Of a DNA stretch of 64,000 nucleotides, positions 8,193 to 16,768 are shown piece by piece (the stretch's first letter is position 1; each line of letters starts with the position of its first letter). The translations under genes were made by a program, and so were the position numbers. Origin of the DNA: Sandaracinaceae bacterium (lineage in GTDB: Bacteria; Myxococcota_A; Polyangia; Polyangiales; Houyiibacteriaceae); NCBI GenBank assembly GCA_020633055.1, contig JACKEJ010000009.1, positions 248,001 to 312,000 on the forward strand, written 5' to 3'. The notes under the pieces were generated by a model. The model made no database searches, was not told the DNA's origin, and saw nothing but the letters and a program-made list of their open reading frames with translations.

Positions 8193-8888
8193 GTGAGCCA
8201 CACATCCGAGTTCGAAGGTCAGCACGTCGTCGTCACCGGTGGAACGGGGGCGCTCGGGCGCTCCGTCGTGGGGGCGCTCCTCACGCGCGGCGCGCAGGTG
8301 CACATCCCGGTCATGTTCCCGCGCGAGCTCGAGGGCTTCCCGTACGTCAAGCAGGTGCACGCGGTGGAGGGCGTCGACCTGCGCGACGAGGCCAGCTGCG
8401 CGGCGTTCTTTGGCAGCGTCGAAGGGCCGCTCTACGCGTCCATCCACCTCGCGGGCGGCTTCTCCATGGCGCCCATCGAGGACACGAGCGTCGCGGATTA
8501 TCAGAAGCTGGTGGACCTCAACCTCACCACGTGCTTCCTGAGCTGTCGCGAGGCCGTGCGCTGCATGAGTGGGGAAGGGCGCATCGTGAACGTGGCCGCC
8601 AAGCCCGCGCTGGTGCCGACCGGCGGACTCGTCGCGTACAGCCTGACCAAGGCCGCCGTGGCAGGCCTCACGCTCTCCCTGGCCGAGGAGGTGCGTGAGC
8701 GCGGCATCTGGGTCAACGCCGTGGTGCCCTCCACCATGAACACGCCTGCCAATGTGGCCTCCATGCCGGACGCCGACCACGGCGCGTGGCCCACCACGGA
8801 CGACGTGGCCGCGACCATCGCGTTCCTGGCGTCGCCCAGCAACCGCAGCACACGCGGCGCGCTGGTGCCGGTGTACGGCCGCACCTGA
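8193..8888 (+). CDS. Short-chain dehydrogenase/reductase family protein
   Basis: A 231-residue Rossmann-fold protein. The cofactor loop is TGGTGALG (residues 15-22), there is an LAGG block mid-protein, and the catalytic pair is Y149-S-L-T-K153. The start is GTG 8193, 16 codons after a stop region and directly ahead of the first strand. An oddity: the Ser usually found 12-13 residues before the Tyr is replaced (NVAAKPAL, Ala136/Lys137), so catalysis may be altered or lost. The substrate is unknown; the downstream acyl-CoA synthetase is on the other strand. Confidence 0.8.
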   Translation: MSHTSEFEGQHVVVTGGTGALGRSVVGALLTRGAQVHIPVMFPRELEGFPYVKQVHAVEGVDLRDEASCAAFFGSVEGPLYASIHLAGGFSMAPIEDTSVADYQKLVDLNLTTCFLSCREAVRCMSGEGRIVNVAAKPALVPTGGLVAYSLTKAAVAGLTLSLAEEVRERGIWVNAVVPSTMNTPANVASMPDADHGAWPTTDDVAATIAFLASPSNRSTRGALVPVYGRT

Positions 8889-8980
8889 AGCCATCGTCGG
8901 CGGCACCCTTGGAACGGCCCGGGGGCGCCGCGAGACCACGACAGCATGCACGATGGGTCGCGTCTCTGCCGTCGGGTCGC

Positions 8981-10774
8981 TCAGATGCGCAGCGCGCCGG
9001 ACACGATCTGCTCGTGCAGGGCGCTCGTGAGCGGCTCGTAGCTGCGGCCGTTCCAGAAGTAGAGCGGGTCGTCCCCCACGGCGCTCGGGTCGAAGCCCTC
9101 GGCCTTGAGCTCGGTCTTCACGTACTTGAAGCTGGCGGTGAGCTGCAGCTCACGCTGCACGCGGATGAAGAGCGGCCGCGAGTAGGCCGGCAGGCTCTTC
9201 TCGACGTGCGCGGACAGGGCAGGCACGTCCAGCTCGCCGTTGGTCACCACGGCCGCCATGCCCGCGCGCCCGTCGCAGCCGGGCACCTCCACGCCGTACA
9301 CGTTGGCTTCGCGGATGCACGCCGCGTCCGTGAGCACCAGCGCCACCTCGCTGGTGGCGACGTTTTCGCCCTTCCAGCGGTACGTGTCTCCCAGTCGATC
9401 CTGGAACGACACGTAGCTGTGGTCGTGCAGGCGCACGAGGTCGCCCGTGTTGAAGTAGTTCTTGCCGTCGCCGAACGGGTTCTCCAGCACCTTGCCGGCG
9501 TTCTTCTGCTTGTCCACGTAGCCGTCGAAGCTGTTCACCTTGTTGATCTGACCGAGCAGGATGCCGTCCTCGCCGGGCTTGGCCTTGGTGCACAGGTTCG
9601 TCTGCGCGTCGCGCGAGACGTCGGCCGTGCCCTCCTCGGCCTTGGCCACCACCTGACCGGGCATGAGCCGCCCCAGCATGCCGGGCTTCCCGTCGAAGTT
9701 GACGATGCCCACGTTGCCCTCCGTGGCGCCGTAGAACTCACGCACCGTCGGGATGTTGAAGCGCTCGACGAACGGGCCCCAGATGTCGGGACGCAGCCCA
9801 GCGCCCACCACCATGCGCAGCTTGTGGCGCTTCTCGGACGGGCGCACGTCGCTGCTCATCAGGTAGCGGCACAGCTCGCCGATGTAGGCGAACACCGTGG
9901 CCCCGTCGCGCTCGCAGTCGTCGAAGTGCTGGCTGGCGGAGAACTTGCGGCGCAGCGAGCAGGTGGCGCCGCCGACGAGGGCCATGCCGTAGCCCAGGAT
10001 GAAGCCGCTCGAGTGATAGAAGGGCAGGCCCGAGGTGTAGACCACGTCGCTGGGCGTGATGTGCGCCACCGGCCCCGCGAACACGAACATGGCCTTCATG
10101 ACGCGCTGGTTCTTCATCATCGCGGCCTTGGGCAGCCCGGTGGTGCCCGAGGTGTAGATGTAGACGAACGGGTCGTGGATGCTCTGCTTGGTGCTCTGCT
10201 CGGGGTTGTGCGCGGGCGCTGCGTCGATGATGGCGTCGAAGTCCACGCTGCCGGGTAGCTCGGCGCGCAGGTCGCCGTCACGCATCATGAGCACGCGCTC
10301 GGCGGGCACGGGCAGCGCGTCGCCCAGGTCGCGCACGCTCTCCGTGTGCTCTGCGCCCAGCAGGATGTAGGAGGGCTCGCAGATCTTCAGCGCATGGGCC
10401 AGCTGCGTGCCCACCACGTGCGTGTTGATCAGCGCGCTGACCACGCCGATCTTGTTCGCGCCCATGCAGGCCACCAGGTACTCGATGCGGTTGTCCATCA
10501 GCAGCGCGACGACCTGCCCCTTCTGGACACCGAGCCGCTCGAGGGCGTGCGCGTACTGGTTGGCCCGCGCGTTGAGCTCCTGGTACGTGAGCTTGCGGCC
10601 CTCGAACAAGAGCGCCGGGTGGTTGGGCTGCCGCGCCGCGTGCCGCTCCAGCAGCACCGCCGGGCTGAGGTTCTGCTTGTCGCGCAGCTTGTATCCGGCC
10701 AGCCAGATGCCGTAGCCGATGGTGCTCACCATGCGGGCGTTGCTGCGGAGGATCTCGGTGTCCAGTAGTGCCAT
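8981..10774 (-). CDS. Long-chain acyl-CoA synthetase (FadD6/FATP-type)
   Basis: A 597-residue AMP-forming ligase. Visible signatures are the phosphate loop YIYTSGTTGLPKAA (around residue 205), YGATEGNVG in the core, and the hinge region NTGDLVRLHD. It activates fatty acids with ATP to acyl-adenylates and then to acyl-CoA. The N-terminus (LLERHAARQPNHPALLF, then LTYQELN) and the FYGATEGN/LLGQINK features match the very-long-chain/FATP-like branch rather than classical FadD. ATG 10774 is chosen because coding-like sequence begins there; the frame remains open further upstream but overlaps the maiA gene antisense frames. Confidence 0.9.
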   Translation of the reverse strand: MALLDTEILRSNARMVSTIGYGIWLAGYKLRDKQNLSPAVLLERHAARQPNHPALLFEGRKLTYQELNARANQYAHALERLGVQKGQVVALLMDNRIEYLVACMGANKIGVVSALINTHVVGTQLAHALKICEPSYILLGAEHTESVRDLGDALPVPAERVLMMRDGDLRAELPGSVDFDAIIDAAPAHNPEQSTKQSIHDPFVYIYTSGTTGLPKAAMMKNQRVMKAMFVFAGPVAHITPSDVVYTSGLPFYHSSGFILGYGMALVGGATCSLRRKFSASQHFDDCERDGATVFAYIGELCRYLMSSDVRPSEKRHKLRMVVGAGLRPDIWGPFVERFNIPTVREFYGATEGNVGIVNFDGKPGMLGRLMPGQVVAKAEEGTADVSRDAQTNLCTKAKPGEDGILLGQINKVNSFDGYVDKQKNAGKVLENPFGDGKNYFNTGDLVRLHDHSYVSFQDRLGDTYRWKGENVATSEVALVLTDAACIREANVYGVEVPGCDGRAGMAAVVTNGELDVPALSAHVEKSLPAYSRPLFIRVQRELQLTASFKYVKTELKAEGFDPSAVGDDPLYFWNGRSYEPLTSALHEQIVSGALRI

Positions 10775-10818
10775 GTCGGGGAGTGTGCGCTGAAATGAAT
10801 GGCGGTTCAATCTGCCGC

Positions 10819-11457
10819 TCAGCTCGGCGGGCTGTCGGGCTGGGCGTCCGGGTGCGCGGCGGCCCAACCGGCCAGCGCCTGCGCGCGGGCGTCGATGTCC
10901 ACCAGGGCCCCGAGGGCGTCCAGCGACACGCCCAGCACACGCGCGTTGTACATCTGCGGCACCAAGCACACGTCGGCGAGGGTGGGCGTGTCCCCGAACA
11001 GAAAGGCCCCACGCGTGGCACGCGAGCGCTCTTCGAGTGCGACGAGGCCCCGCCCCACGAAGTGCCGGGCCCAGTCTCCGAAGTCCGCGCCCAGGCTGGT
11101 GACGTGCTGCAGCACCGACAGGTTCTGGAGCGGCTGGATGCCCGAGTTCACCAGCTCCACCAGCTCGCGGACGCGGGCGCGCTCGAGGGGCGTGCTTGGC
11201 AGCAGCGCAGGCTCGGGATGGACCTCCTCCAGGTACTCCATGATGGCGACCGACTGCGCCAGCTGCGCGTGGCCCTGGTCGGCGCCGAGCTCGAGGACGG
11301 GCACCTGGCCCATGGGGTTGCGCGCGCGGTGCTCCGCTTCGCGCTGTGCCCCAGTGCCGAGGGCGACCGGGACCACCGTGTAAGGCAGCTGCTTGTGGGC
11401 AAGGGCTAGGCGCACGCGATAGCTCGCGCTGCTCCGGTAGAAGGCGTAGAGGCGCAT
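10819..11457 (-). CDS. maiA: Maleylacetoacetate isomerase / zeta-class glutathione S-transferase
   Basis: A 212-residue two-domain GST. The zeta-class signature SSASYRVRLAL lies at residues 9-19, where the Ser/Ser/Cys-type motif binds glutathione; NPMGQVPVLEL and QSVAIMEYLEE complete the thioredoxin-like domain. The family isomerises maleylacetoacetate to fumarylacetoacetate in tyrosine degradation, although zeta GSTs also dehalogenate. The family's typical Ser-Cys is Ser-Ala here. It sits 44 bp upstream of the acyl-CoA synthetase on the same strand, perhaps one transcript. ATG 11457 is preferred over the in-frame GTG nine bases upstream. Confidence 0.85.
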   Translation of the reverse strand: MRLYAFYRSSASYRVRLALAHKQLPYTVVPVALGTGAQREAEHRARNPMGQVPVLELGADQGHAQLAQSVAIMEYLEEVHPEPALLPSTPLERARVRELVELVNSGIQPLQNLSVLQHVTSLGADFGDWARHFVGRGLVALEERSRATRGAFLFGDTPTLADVCLVPQMYNARVLGVSLDALGALVDIDARAQALAGWAAAHPDAQPDSPPS

Positions 11458-11498
11458 GGCGCGCACGATAGCAGCCCGTTCCGGGGTGAGCGCACACG

Positions 11499-12008
11499 GT
11501 GTTCGTGGTACCCCTCGCTCATTCAGCGGTACCCGACGTGGACAAGGTCGACATTGCAGCGTTCCTCGAGCTCGGGCTCGGCGTCTTCGTCGGTACCCGG
11601 GACGCCCAGCGGGTGCCGCACGGGGTCTCGGGCTCTGCCGTCAAGCTGCTCTCGGAGGGGCGGGCCGTGGTGTACGTCCCAGAGCACGAGTGCGCGCAGG
11701 CGGTCGCCAACGTCCTCGACAACGGAGCCATCGCGGTGCTGTTCGACCAGCCCACCACACATCGTGGCTACCAACTGAAGGGGAGGGTCACCGCCGTGCG
11801 CGCCGAGACCGCGGAGGAGGCCGAAGAGGTGCGGGCCTTCGTGGGGCGCCTGATGGCCGAGTACGCCGTGATCGGCGTCGCGCCCGAGGTCATCGAGCGG
11901 CTCGTGTTCTCGCCGTGTCGCGCGATCGAGTTCGCGTACGACGAGGTGTACGAGCAGACTCCGGGCCCGGGGGCGGGCAAGGCTGTCCAGTCGACGGGGG
12001 ACGCGTGA
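11499..12008 (+). CDS. Pyridoxamine-5'-phosphate-oxidase-like FMN split-barrel protein
   Basis: A 169-residue protein. The central block (GVFVGTRDAQRVPHGVSG, VVYVPEHECAQAVANVL, IAVLFDQPTTHRGYQLKG) is the flavin-binding split barrel of the PNPOx-like superfamily. Such proteins bind FMN or F420 and reduce or sense small molecules. The start is GTG 11499 or GTG 11538; the first has a weak GGGGTGAG upstream. It ends GTGA-overlapped (12005-12008) with the next gene, whose N-terminal half is also a split barrel, so the two probably act as partners. Confidence 0.75.
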   Translation: MFVVPLAHSAVPDVDKVDIAAFLELGLGVFVGTRDAQRVPHGVSGSAVKLLSEGRAVVYVPEHECAQAVANVLDNGAIAVLFDQPTTHRGYQLKGRVTAVRAETAEEAEEVRAFVGRLMAEYAVIGVAPEVIERLVFSPCRAIEFAYDEVYEQTPGPGAGKAVQSTGDA

Positions 12009-13366
12009 AGCTCTCGGACCTCGCCCCATGTTTTCAAGGCGTCACGCCTGCGAGCATCGCCACGTGTGACGCGGACGGCGTGCCCAACGTGACCCTGCTG
12101 AGCCAGGTGCACTACCTGGACGAGCAGCACGTCGCCCTCTCGTGCCAGTTCTTCAACAAGACGCGCCGCAACGTCGACCAGAACCCGTACGCCAGCGTGC
12201 GCCTCTGGCACCCGGTCACGCTCCAGCCCTACGTGCTCGCGCTGCGCTTCCAGCGGGCCGAGACGAGCGGGCCGCTGTTCGACGAGATGTCTTCGCGCAT
12301 CGACGCCATCGCGCGCGTGACGGGCATGCAGGGCATCTTCAAGCTGCTCAGCGCAGACGTCTACGAGGTGTGCTCCATCGCGGAGGTCACGGGCGCCTTG
12401 TCGCCCGCGGGGGCAGAACCGCAACGCGCGTCGCCGAACGTGCCGCGCGACACCGAGATGCGTCGCGCGGAGCTGCGCGGCCTACAGCAGCTGAGCGCTC
12501 GCATGTGTCGGGCCCGCACGCTGGACGAGCTCTTCGGGGCGCTGCTCGAGAGCGTCACGTCGCTGCTCGCGGCACCCCACGCCGTGCTCCTCTTGCACGA
12601 CGAGGCGCGAGGGCGCCTCACGGCCATCGACAGCAAGGGCTACGAGCGCAGCGGCGCGGGCGCGGAGGTGCAGGTCGGCGAAGGGCTCATCGGTGCGGTG
12701 GCGGCCTCGCGGATGCCGCTCGCGTTGAGTGGCATGCACGCGGTGCGACGCTACGCGCGCGCCGTCCACGTCGCCGCGCGGGAAGGCGGGGCTCCGCTGG
12801 AGGGAGACATCCCGCTCCCCGAGCTGCACGACGCGCAGGCGCAGCTGGCCCTGCCGCTCGTCGCGGACGACCGCTTGGTGGGTGTCCTGGCGCTCGAGAG
12901 CCGCGACCCGCTGGCGTTCGAGGAGTGGCATCAGGCCTACCTGACCTTGCTCGCGAACCAGGCCGCGTCGGCCATCGCGGTGCTCTCGGACCGAGACGAC
13001 GAAGACGAAGCCGACGCGCCGTGCCCCGAGTCCCACCCGCTCCCAGCGCGCACGCGGCGCTTCACCTGGTTCTCGGCCGACGAGAGCGTCTTCGTGGACG
13101 GCGAGTACCTCATCCGCAACGTGCCGGCGCGCATCTTGTGGAAGCTCCTCAGCGAGCACGCCGACGGGCGCTGCGAGTTCACCAACCGCGAGCTGCGGAT
13201 GGACGCGAGCCTGGGCCTGCCGGCGCTGCGCGACAACCTCGAGAGCCGCCTCATCTTGTTGCGCAAGCGGCTCGAAGAGCGCTGCCCCGACGTGCGCCTC
13301 GTGTCCGTCAAGCGCGGTCGCTTCGTGCTGGAGCGTGACTGCGAGGTCGTCCTCGAGACGCGCTGA
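12005..13366 (+). CDS. Split-barrel + GAF + winged-helix-like sensor protein
   Basis: A 453-residue three-part protein starting at GTG 12005. Residues 1-125 are a PNPOx-like FMN barrel (SIATCDADGVPNVTLLSQVHYLD, then NVDQNPYASVRLW). Residues 155-325 are a GAF domain (LDELFGALLESVTSLL, VGEGLIGAVAASRMPL, QLALPLVADDRLVGVLALES). Residues 355-453 have a basic helical pattern like an OmpR-type winged helix (NRELRMD, DNLESRLILLRKRLEE, RGRFVLE). The order suggests redox or flavin-ligand sensing coupled to DNA binding; the last assignment is the least certain. It overlaps the preceding split-barrel gene by four bases and has no visible transmembrane segment. Confidence 0.75.
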   Translation: MKLSDLAPCFQGVTPASIATCDADGVPNVTLLSQVHYLDEQHVALSCQFFNKTRRNVDQNPYASVRLWHPVTLQPYVLALRFQRAETSGPLFDEMSSRIDAIARVTGMQGIFKLLSADVYEVCSIAEVTGALSPAGAEPQRASPNVPRDTEMRRAELRGLQQLSARMCRARTLDELFGALLESVTSLLAAPHAVLLLHDEARGRLTAIDSKGYERSGAGAEVQVGEGLIGAVAASRMPLALSGMHAVRRYARAVHVAAREGGAPLEGDIPLPELHDAQAQLALPLVADDRLVGVLALESRDPLAFEEWHQAYLTLLANQAASAIAVLSDRDDEDEADAPCPESHPLPARTRRFTWFSADESVFVDGEYLIRNVPARILWKLLSEHADGRCEFTNRELRMDASLGLPALRDNLESRLILLRKRLEERCPDVRLVSVKRGRFVLERDCEVVLETR

Positions 13367-13406
13367 GGGGCGCTCTCGGGGGGCACCCACGCGCCTCTCG
13401 GACCGT

Positions 13407-13448
13407 TAAGAACTTCTTAGCAAACCGGTAGCGAACACTTAGCAACCG
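13407..13448 (+). promoter_or_regulatory. AT-rich repeat cluster upstream of the hemerythrin gene
   Basis: A low-GC island in GC-rich sequence. It has a perfect inverted repeat TAAGAA-C-TTCTTA (13407-13419) overlapping the first of two direct repeats, CTTAGCAAACCG (13416-13427) and CTTAGCAACCG (13438-13448), which start 22 bp apart, about two helical turns. Placed 66-107 bp ahead of the hemerythrin ATG, this resembles an operator with two same-face sites. The regulator is unknown. Confidence 0.45.
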
Positions 13449-13513
13449 CGCGCGGTTCGCGGCGCTATCTCATCGGTGCTGGTGCTTCCCAGCCACGCAC
13501 CCCGGAGACGTTC

Positions 13514-14143
13514 ATGACCGCGCATCGCTACAACTTCTACAAGATCATCCACAAGGGCATCCGCCGTGAGCTGGGCGAGCTGCTGCGCCTGGCCGCCGAG
13601 CTCGACGTCGACGACCGTGACGCGACCAACCCGTACCTCGCGCGTCTGCACGCGTCGCTCGCGCTGATGGGCGCCCACGCTCACCACGAAGACGCGCACA
13701 TCGAGCCGCTGGTGGAGCGCTTCGCGCCTGCCCTGGCTCGCCGCATCTTCGCCACGCACCGTGTGCTCGATCAGCAGGAGCACGAGCTGCTGCGTCGCGC
13801 CGAGGTCATGCGCGAGCGGGCCGACGCGGGGCACGCGTTCTATCTTGCGCTGACGCGCTACGTCGCCACCCAGCTGGGTCACATGGCGGAGGAGGAGACC
13901 GAGGTGATGGAGCTGCTCTGGGAGCACGTGAGCGACGAGGACCTCCTCGCGGTCGAGGGTGCCATCGTGGCCAGCTGCGCGCCCGAGGAGAACGCGGTCT
14001 ACATGGAGTGGATGATGCACGGCGTGAGCGAGCCCGAGCGCGTGGCGTTCCTTGCGGCCATGCGACAGGCGGCGCCCCCGGAGGCCGTCGCGCACGCGGA
14101 GCTGCTCGCGCAGGCGGCGCGGGAGTCGCGCGCGGCGGCGTAG
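13514..14143 (+). CDS. Hemerythrin-like HHE domain protein
   Basis: A 209-residue helical cytosolic protein. The motif H-A-H-H-E-D-A-H-I-E-P at residues 56-66 and later helices with TQLGHMAEEETEVMELL supply the His/Glu pattern of a hemerythrin-like non-heme di-iron site. These proteins bind O2, NO or iron. ATG 13514 follows GGAGACGTTC, with GGAG seven bases upstream. The AT-rich repeat cluster upstream suggests conditional expression. Convergent with the surface-repeat gene, separated by 21 bp. Confidence 0.8.
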   Translation: MTAHRYNFYKIIHKGIRRELGELLRLAAELDVDDRDATNPYLARLHASLALMGAHAHHEDAHIEPLVERFAPALARRIFATHRVLDQQEHELLRRAEVMRERADAGHAFYLALTRYVATQLGHMAEEETEVMELLWEHVSDEDLLAVEGAIVASCAPEENAVYMEWMMHGVSEPERVAFLAAMRQAAPPEAVAHAELLAQAARESRAAA

Positions 14144-14164
14144 TCTCGACCCACGGTCCCAGCG

Positions 14165-15700
14165 TCATGGGGGGCCGAGGTGCAAGCGCACGCCGAGGTG
14201 CAGGCCTGGCCACCCCAGCACGCGCTTGCCACCTCCGTCGCGCAGCGTAGTCACGAGCGCGGGGGGCGCCTGGGGGTGCTCTCCGGCGTCCTCCGTGTGC
14301 AGCCACTGGTAGCTGGGCGCGATGAACAGCCCGACGCGACCAGGCAGACGGACCTCCACCGGCAGCCGGACGGTGACCAGCATGCTCTGCCGGTTCTGGC
14401 TGCCGCGCAGCATCCAACCCAGCAGCGCGTCGAGGTCGAGCTGCGCGTGACGGGTGGACACGAGCCGCACGCCGAGCCCGGTGAACACCAACAGGCGCGG
14501 TCCGCGCGGACCGACGCGGGCTCCGACCCCGTAGAGGTTGTGCACCAGGCGCCCACCGTGCGTGAGGTTCACCACCAGCATCCCCGACTCGCTTCCCCAC
14601 GCGTCGATGGAGGTGCGTCCGTTCCGGACCACGCTCACGAGTCCGATGGGGGCGGCTGCGTCCTTCGAGATGTTCACGAGCCCCAGCTGCAGACCCCGCA
14701 CCTCGCCTGCGACGTTCACGACGCCGAGCTGCGCCCCTTCGACGCGCCCTGTGGCGATGTTGACCGGCGCCAGCTGGACGCCGCGCACGGGTCCGAGGAC
14801 GACGTTGAGCCCGCCAGCGACCTGGAGGCCACAGGCGAAGCCCGTGAGCACGTTGAAGCCACCGCCAAGCTCGAAGCCGTGGAGACCGCGCGCGAGCCCC
14901 CCCGCGAGGTTGAGTGAGAAACCACGCACCGCGTCGCGACCCGCGCGCATGGAGGAGCTGCCCACTCCGGGCAGGAGGTCGACGCCGACGCGGGACCCAC
15001 GCGCTCGCTCGGTGCAGGGGTGGGGCGGTGGCGGTGCGCCCGGGTCGGCGGCGACTGGACCCGGTGACACACGGTCATCCTCCCCAGTCATCGGCAGCGC
15101 AGCGAGCTCGTCCTCGCCTTGGTCTTCGTCTTCGTTGTCGCCCGAGCCGGTCGACGGCGGGCTCGCGTCCGATGGCGGCGGCCCTGGATGGGTCGTGTTG
15201 GCTGCGGCGACAGGGGACGACCCCGAGGTGTCGGCTGCGGATTCGGTGTCTCGCGTTGGCTGCGGCGTCAACGCGGAGAGCAGCTCGCTCGTCTGGTCTT
15301 CCACGAGGTTGATGATGACCAGCGCGACGGCCTCCCCCGCGAGGCGCGCGTCGGGGGAGAGCGGGATGGTCCGCTGAAGCTCGGCCGCCGTGTGGCCCAC
15401 GTAGCGCACGTGCGCGCGCTCGCCTTCGCGCACGACCAGCACGGCGCGCTGCCCGGTCAAGGGCGGCGCGTCCACCACCGTCCAGCGTAGCGTCGAGGCG
15501 TTGGCGAGCTGTGCGCGCAGCGCCTCTCGGTCGAGCGGCACGTCGGGCGCGACGTACACGGGGGTCAGGTCGGGTGCGGATGTGTCCGCCCCCGCTTGGG
15601 CGCTGACGGAGGGGACGCCGGCCAGGGCAGCCAGCGCCGACAGCGCCGATAGCGCCATGAGGGCCCTGGCCGTCCAGGCCTGGCGGTGAGCTGCCCGCAT
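14165..15700 (-). CDS. Secreted surface-repeat protein (LA_2272-like beta repeats)
   Basis: A 511-residue protein with signal peptide (cleavage near VSAQA). Residues 30-150 are soluble, then comes an acidic, low-complexity linker (residues 155-230). The C-terminal half has repeated strand units: GGLARGLHGFELGG, GLQVAGGLNVVLG, GVQLAPVNIATG, GAQLGVVNVAG, GLQLGLVNIS. These match the style of LA_2272-type surface-repeat proteins and look like an outer-membrane or extracellular beta structure. It lies three bases downstream of the anti-sigma-like gene, so it is the third gene of a sigma-regulated operon and a likely target of the same signal. Confidence 0.7.
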   Translation of the reverse strand: MRAAHRQAWTARALMALSALSALAALAGVPSVSAQAGADTSAPDLTPVYVAPDVPLDREALRAQLANASTLRWTVVDAPPLTGQRAVLVVREGERAHVRYVGHTAAELQRTIPLSPDARLAGEAVALVIINLVEDQTSELLSALTPQPTRDTESAADTSGSSPVAAANTTHPGPPPSDASPPSTGSGDNEDEDQGEDELAALPMTGEDDRVSPGPVAADPGAPPPPHPCTERARGSRVGVDLLPGVGSSSMRAGRDAVRGFSLNLAGGLARGLHGFELGGGFNVLTGFACGLQVAGGLNVVLGPVRGVQLAPVNIATGRVEGAQLGVVNVAGEVRGLQLGLVNISKDAAAPIGLVSVVRNGRTSIDAWGSESGMLVVNLTHGGRLVHNLYGVGARVGPRGPRLLVFTGLGVRLVSTRHAQLDLDALLGWMLRGSQNRQSMLVTVRLPVEVRLPGRVGLFIAPSYQWLHTEDAGEHPQAPPALVTTLRDGGGKRVLGWPGLHLGVRLHLGPP

Positions 15701-15703
15701 CGT

Positions 15704-16768
15704 TCAGCGCGCCCGGAGGGCGTCGAGCAGTTGCTGCGCCTCGGCGCGACGGTACCCGCCACCCACGCTGCCCGAAGCGAAGGGGAGCAGCGCCCGCTCT
15801 GCGGCGTCGCTCCGACCCAGGCGCACCAAACAGAGCGCGCGGTTGTAGCGCGCCTCGAGCGCGAAGGTGCCCTGCGGGTGCTCCGCCAGGTAGCGGTCCC
15901 AGGCCGCCAACGCAGCGCGCGGGTCACGTGTGACGAAGTGCGCGCGGTGGGCTGCCCGATACAGCGCGAGATCGGGGTCCTCCACAGCGTCCGAGCTCTC
16001 CGGTGCAGGCGCGGTGCCCCGTGGCGTGGTCGGGGTCGCGTCCGCGCCCCCTGCGCTCGTTGCAGCCGCGAGGCCCGACGAGGCTGTGGCGTCCCCCTCG
16101 CGCACGTCGGGTGAGGGGGTGGGCTGGTTCGGGCCGCTCCGCTCGTTGGACCCCGACACGATCTCCTCGACTCCCTGCACGGCGGACACAGTGGACCGCG
16201 CTCGGCTGGACACGGCTCCAGTACGGGGAGTCGCCCCCAGGCCGCTGGCTGGTTGCCGCGACCCTGGCGCGTCCGGCTGCGGTTCGCTCGGCGTCGTCGG
16301 TGTCGCGTCCGTGGCGAGCGTCAGGGTCTGGAGCTGTCCGGTCGGCGCGACGGGGGACGGCGCCAGGGCCGCTCCGTCGTCGCCTCCGTCGCCGCCGCCC
16401 TCGGCTACCGCGCCAAGGGGGTTGGGGGCGCCGGCGTGGGTGGGCCCGACCCCTCGCCTCCCATCCGCGCGGCCGCCCACTGGCGTCCCTGCATCGTCCC
16501 TGTGCGGCGCCACGCCCATGAACAGCCCTCGCACGGCGTCCACCATCGGCGCGAGCCGTCCCGTCGTCGCGGCCAGGGCCGTCGCGGCCAGGAGGAACGC
16601 GGCCAGCTGAAAGACCACCCACGTGAAGCGCCGCGGCGCGCGCTCTTGGCGGCCTGCGGCCTCCATGATGCGCCGCCGCGTGTGGCGCAGCTCGTCGAGC
16701 GGGGGCGGCCCTGCGTCACGCAACGCGCGCGTTGCCTGCGCGAGCAGATCGTCTTCGTCGGCGCTCAT
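15704..16768 (-). CDS. Membrane anti-sigma-like protein with TPR-type C-terminus
   Basis: A 354-residue protein with a short cytosolic N-terminus (residues 1-46; LLAQATRALRDAG), one transmembrane segment at about 48-67 (WVVFQLAAFLLAATALA), a long Pro/Thr/Gly-rich extracytoplasmic linker, and a C-terminal pair of TPR-like helices (ARYNRALCLVRLGRSDAAERAL). ATGA overlap at 16765-16768 with the ECF sigma gene makes an anti-sigma role likely, although no zinc-finger HxxxCxxC is visible. The linker and TPR region may carry an envelope signal to the sigma factor. Confidence 0.7.
   Translation of the reverse strand: MSADEDDLLAQATRALRDAGPPPLDELRHTRRRIMEAAGRQERAPRRFTWVVFQLAAFLLAATALAATTGRLAPMVDAVRGLFMGVAPHRDDAGTPVGGRADGRRGVGPTHAGAPNPLGAVAEGGGDGGDDGAALAPSPVAPTGQLQTLTLATDATPTTPSEPQPDAPGSRQPASGLGATPRTGAVSSRARSTVSAVQGVEEIVSGSNERSGPNQPTPSPDVREGDATASSGLAAATSAGGADATPTTPRGTAPAPESSDAVEDPDLALYRAAHRAHFVTRDPRAALAAWDRYLAEHPQGTFALEARYNRALCLVRLGRSDAAERALLPFASGSVGGGYRRAEAQQLLDALRAR

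Noticed and set aside
11456..13366. Single 636-codon frame read as one protein
   Set aside because: The first part lies in a different frame from the real split-barrel gene at 11499-12008 and reads as Arg/Gly-rich shadow sequence; the protein starts at GTG 12005.
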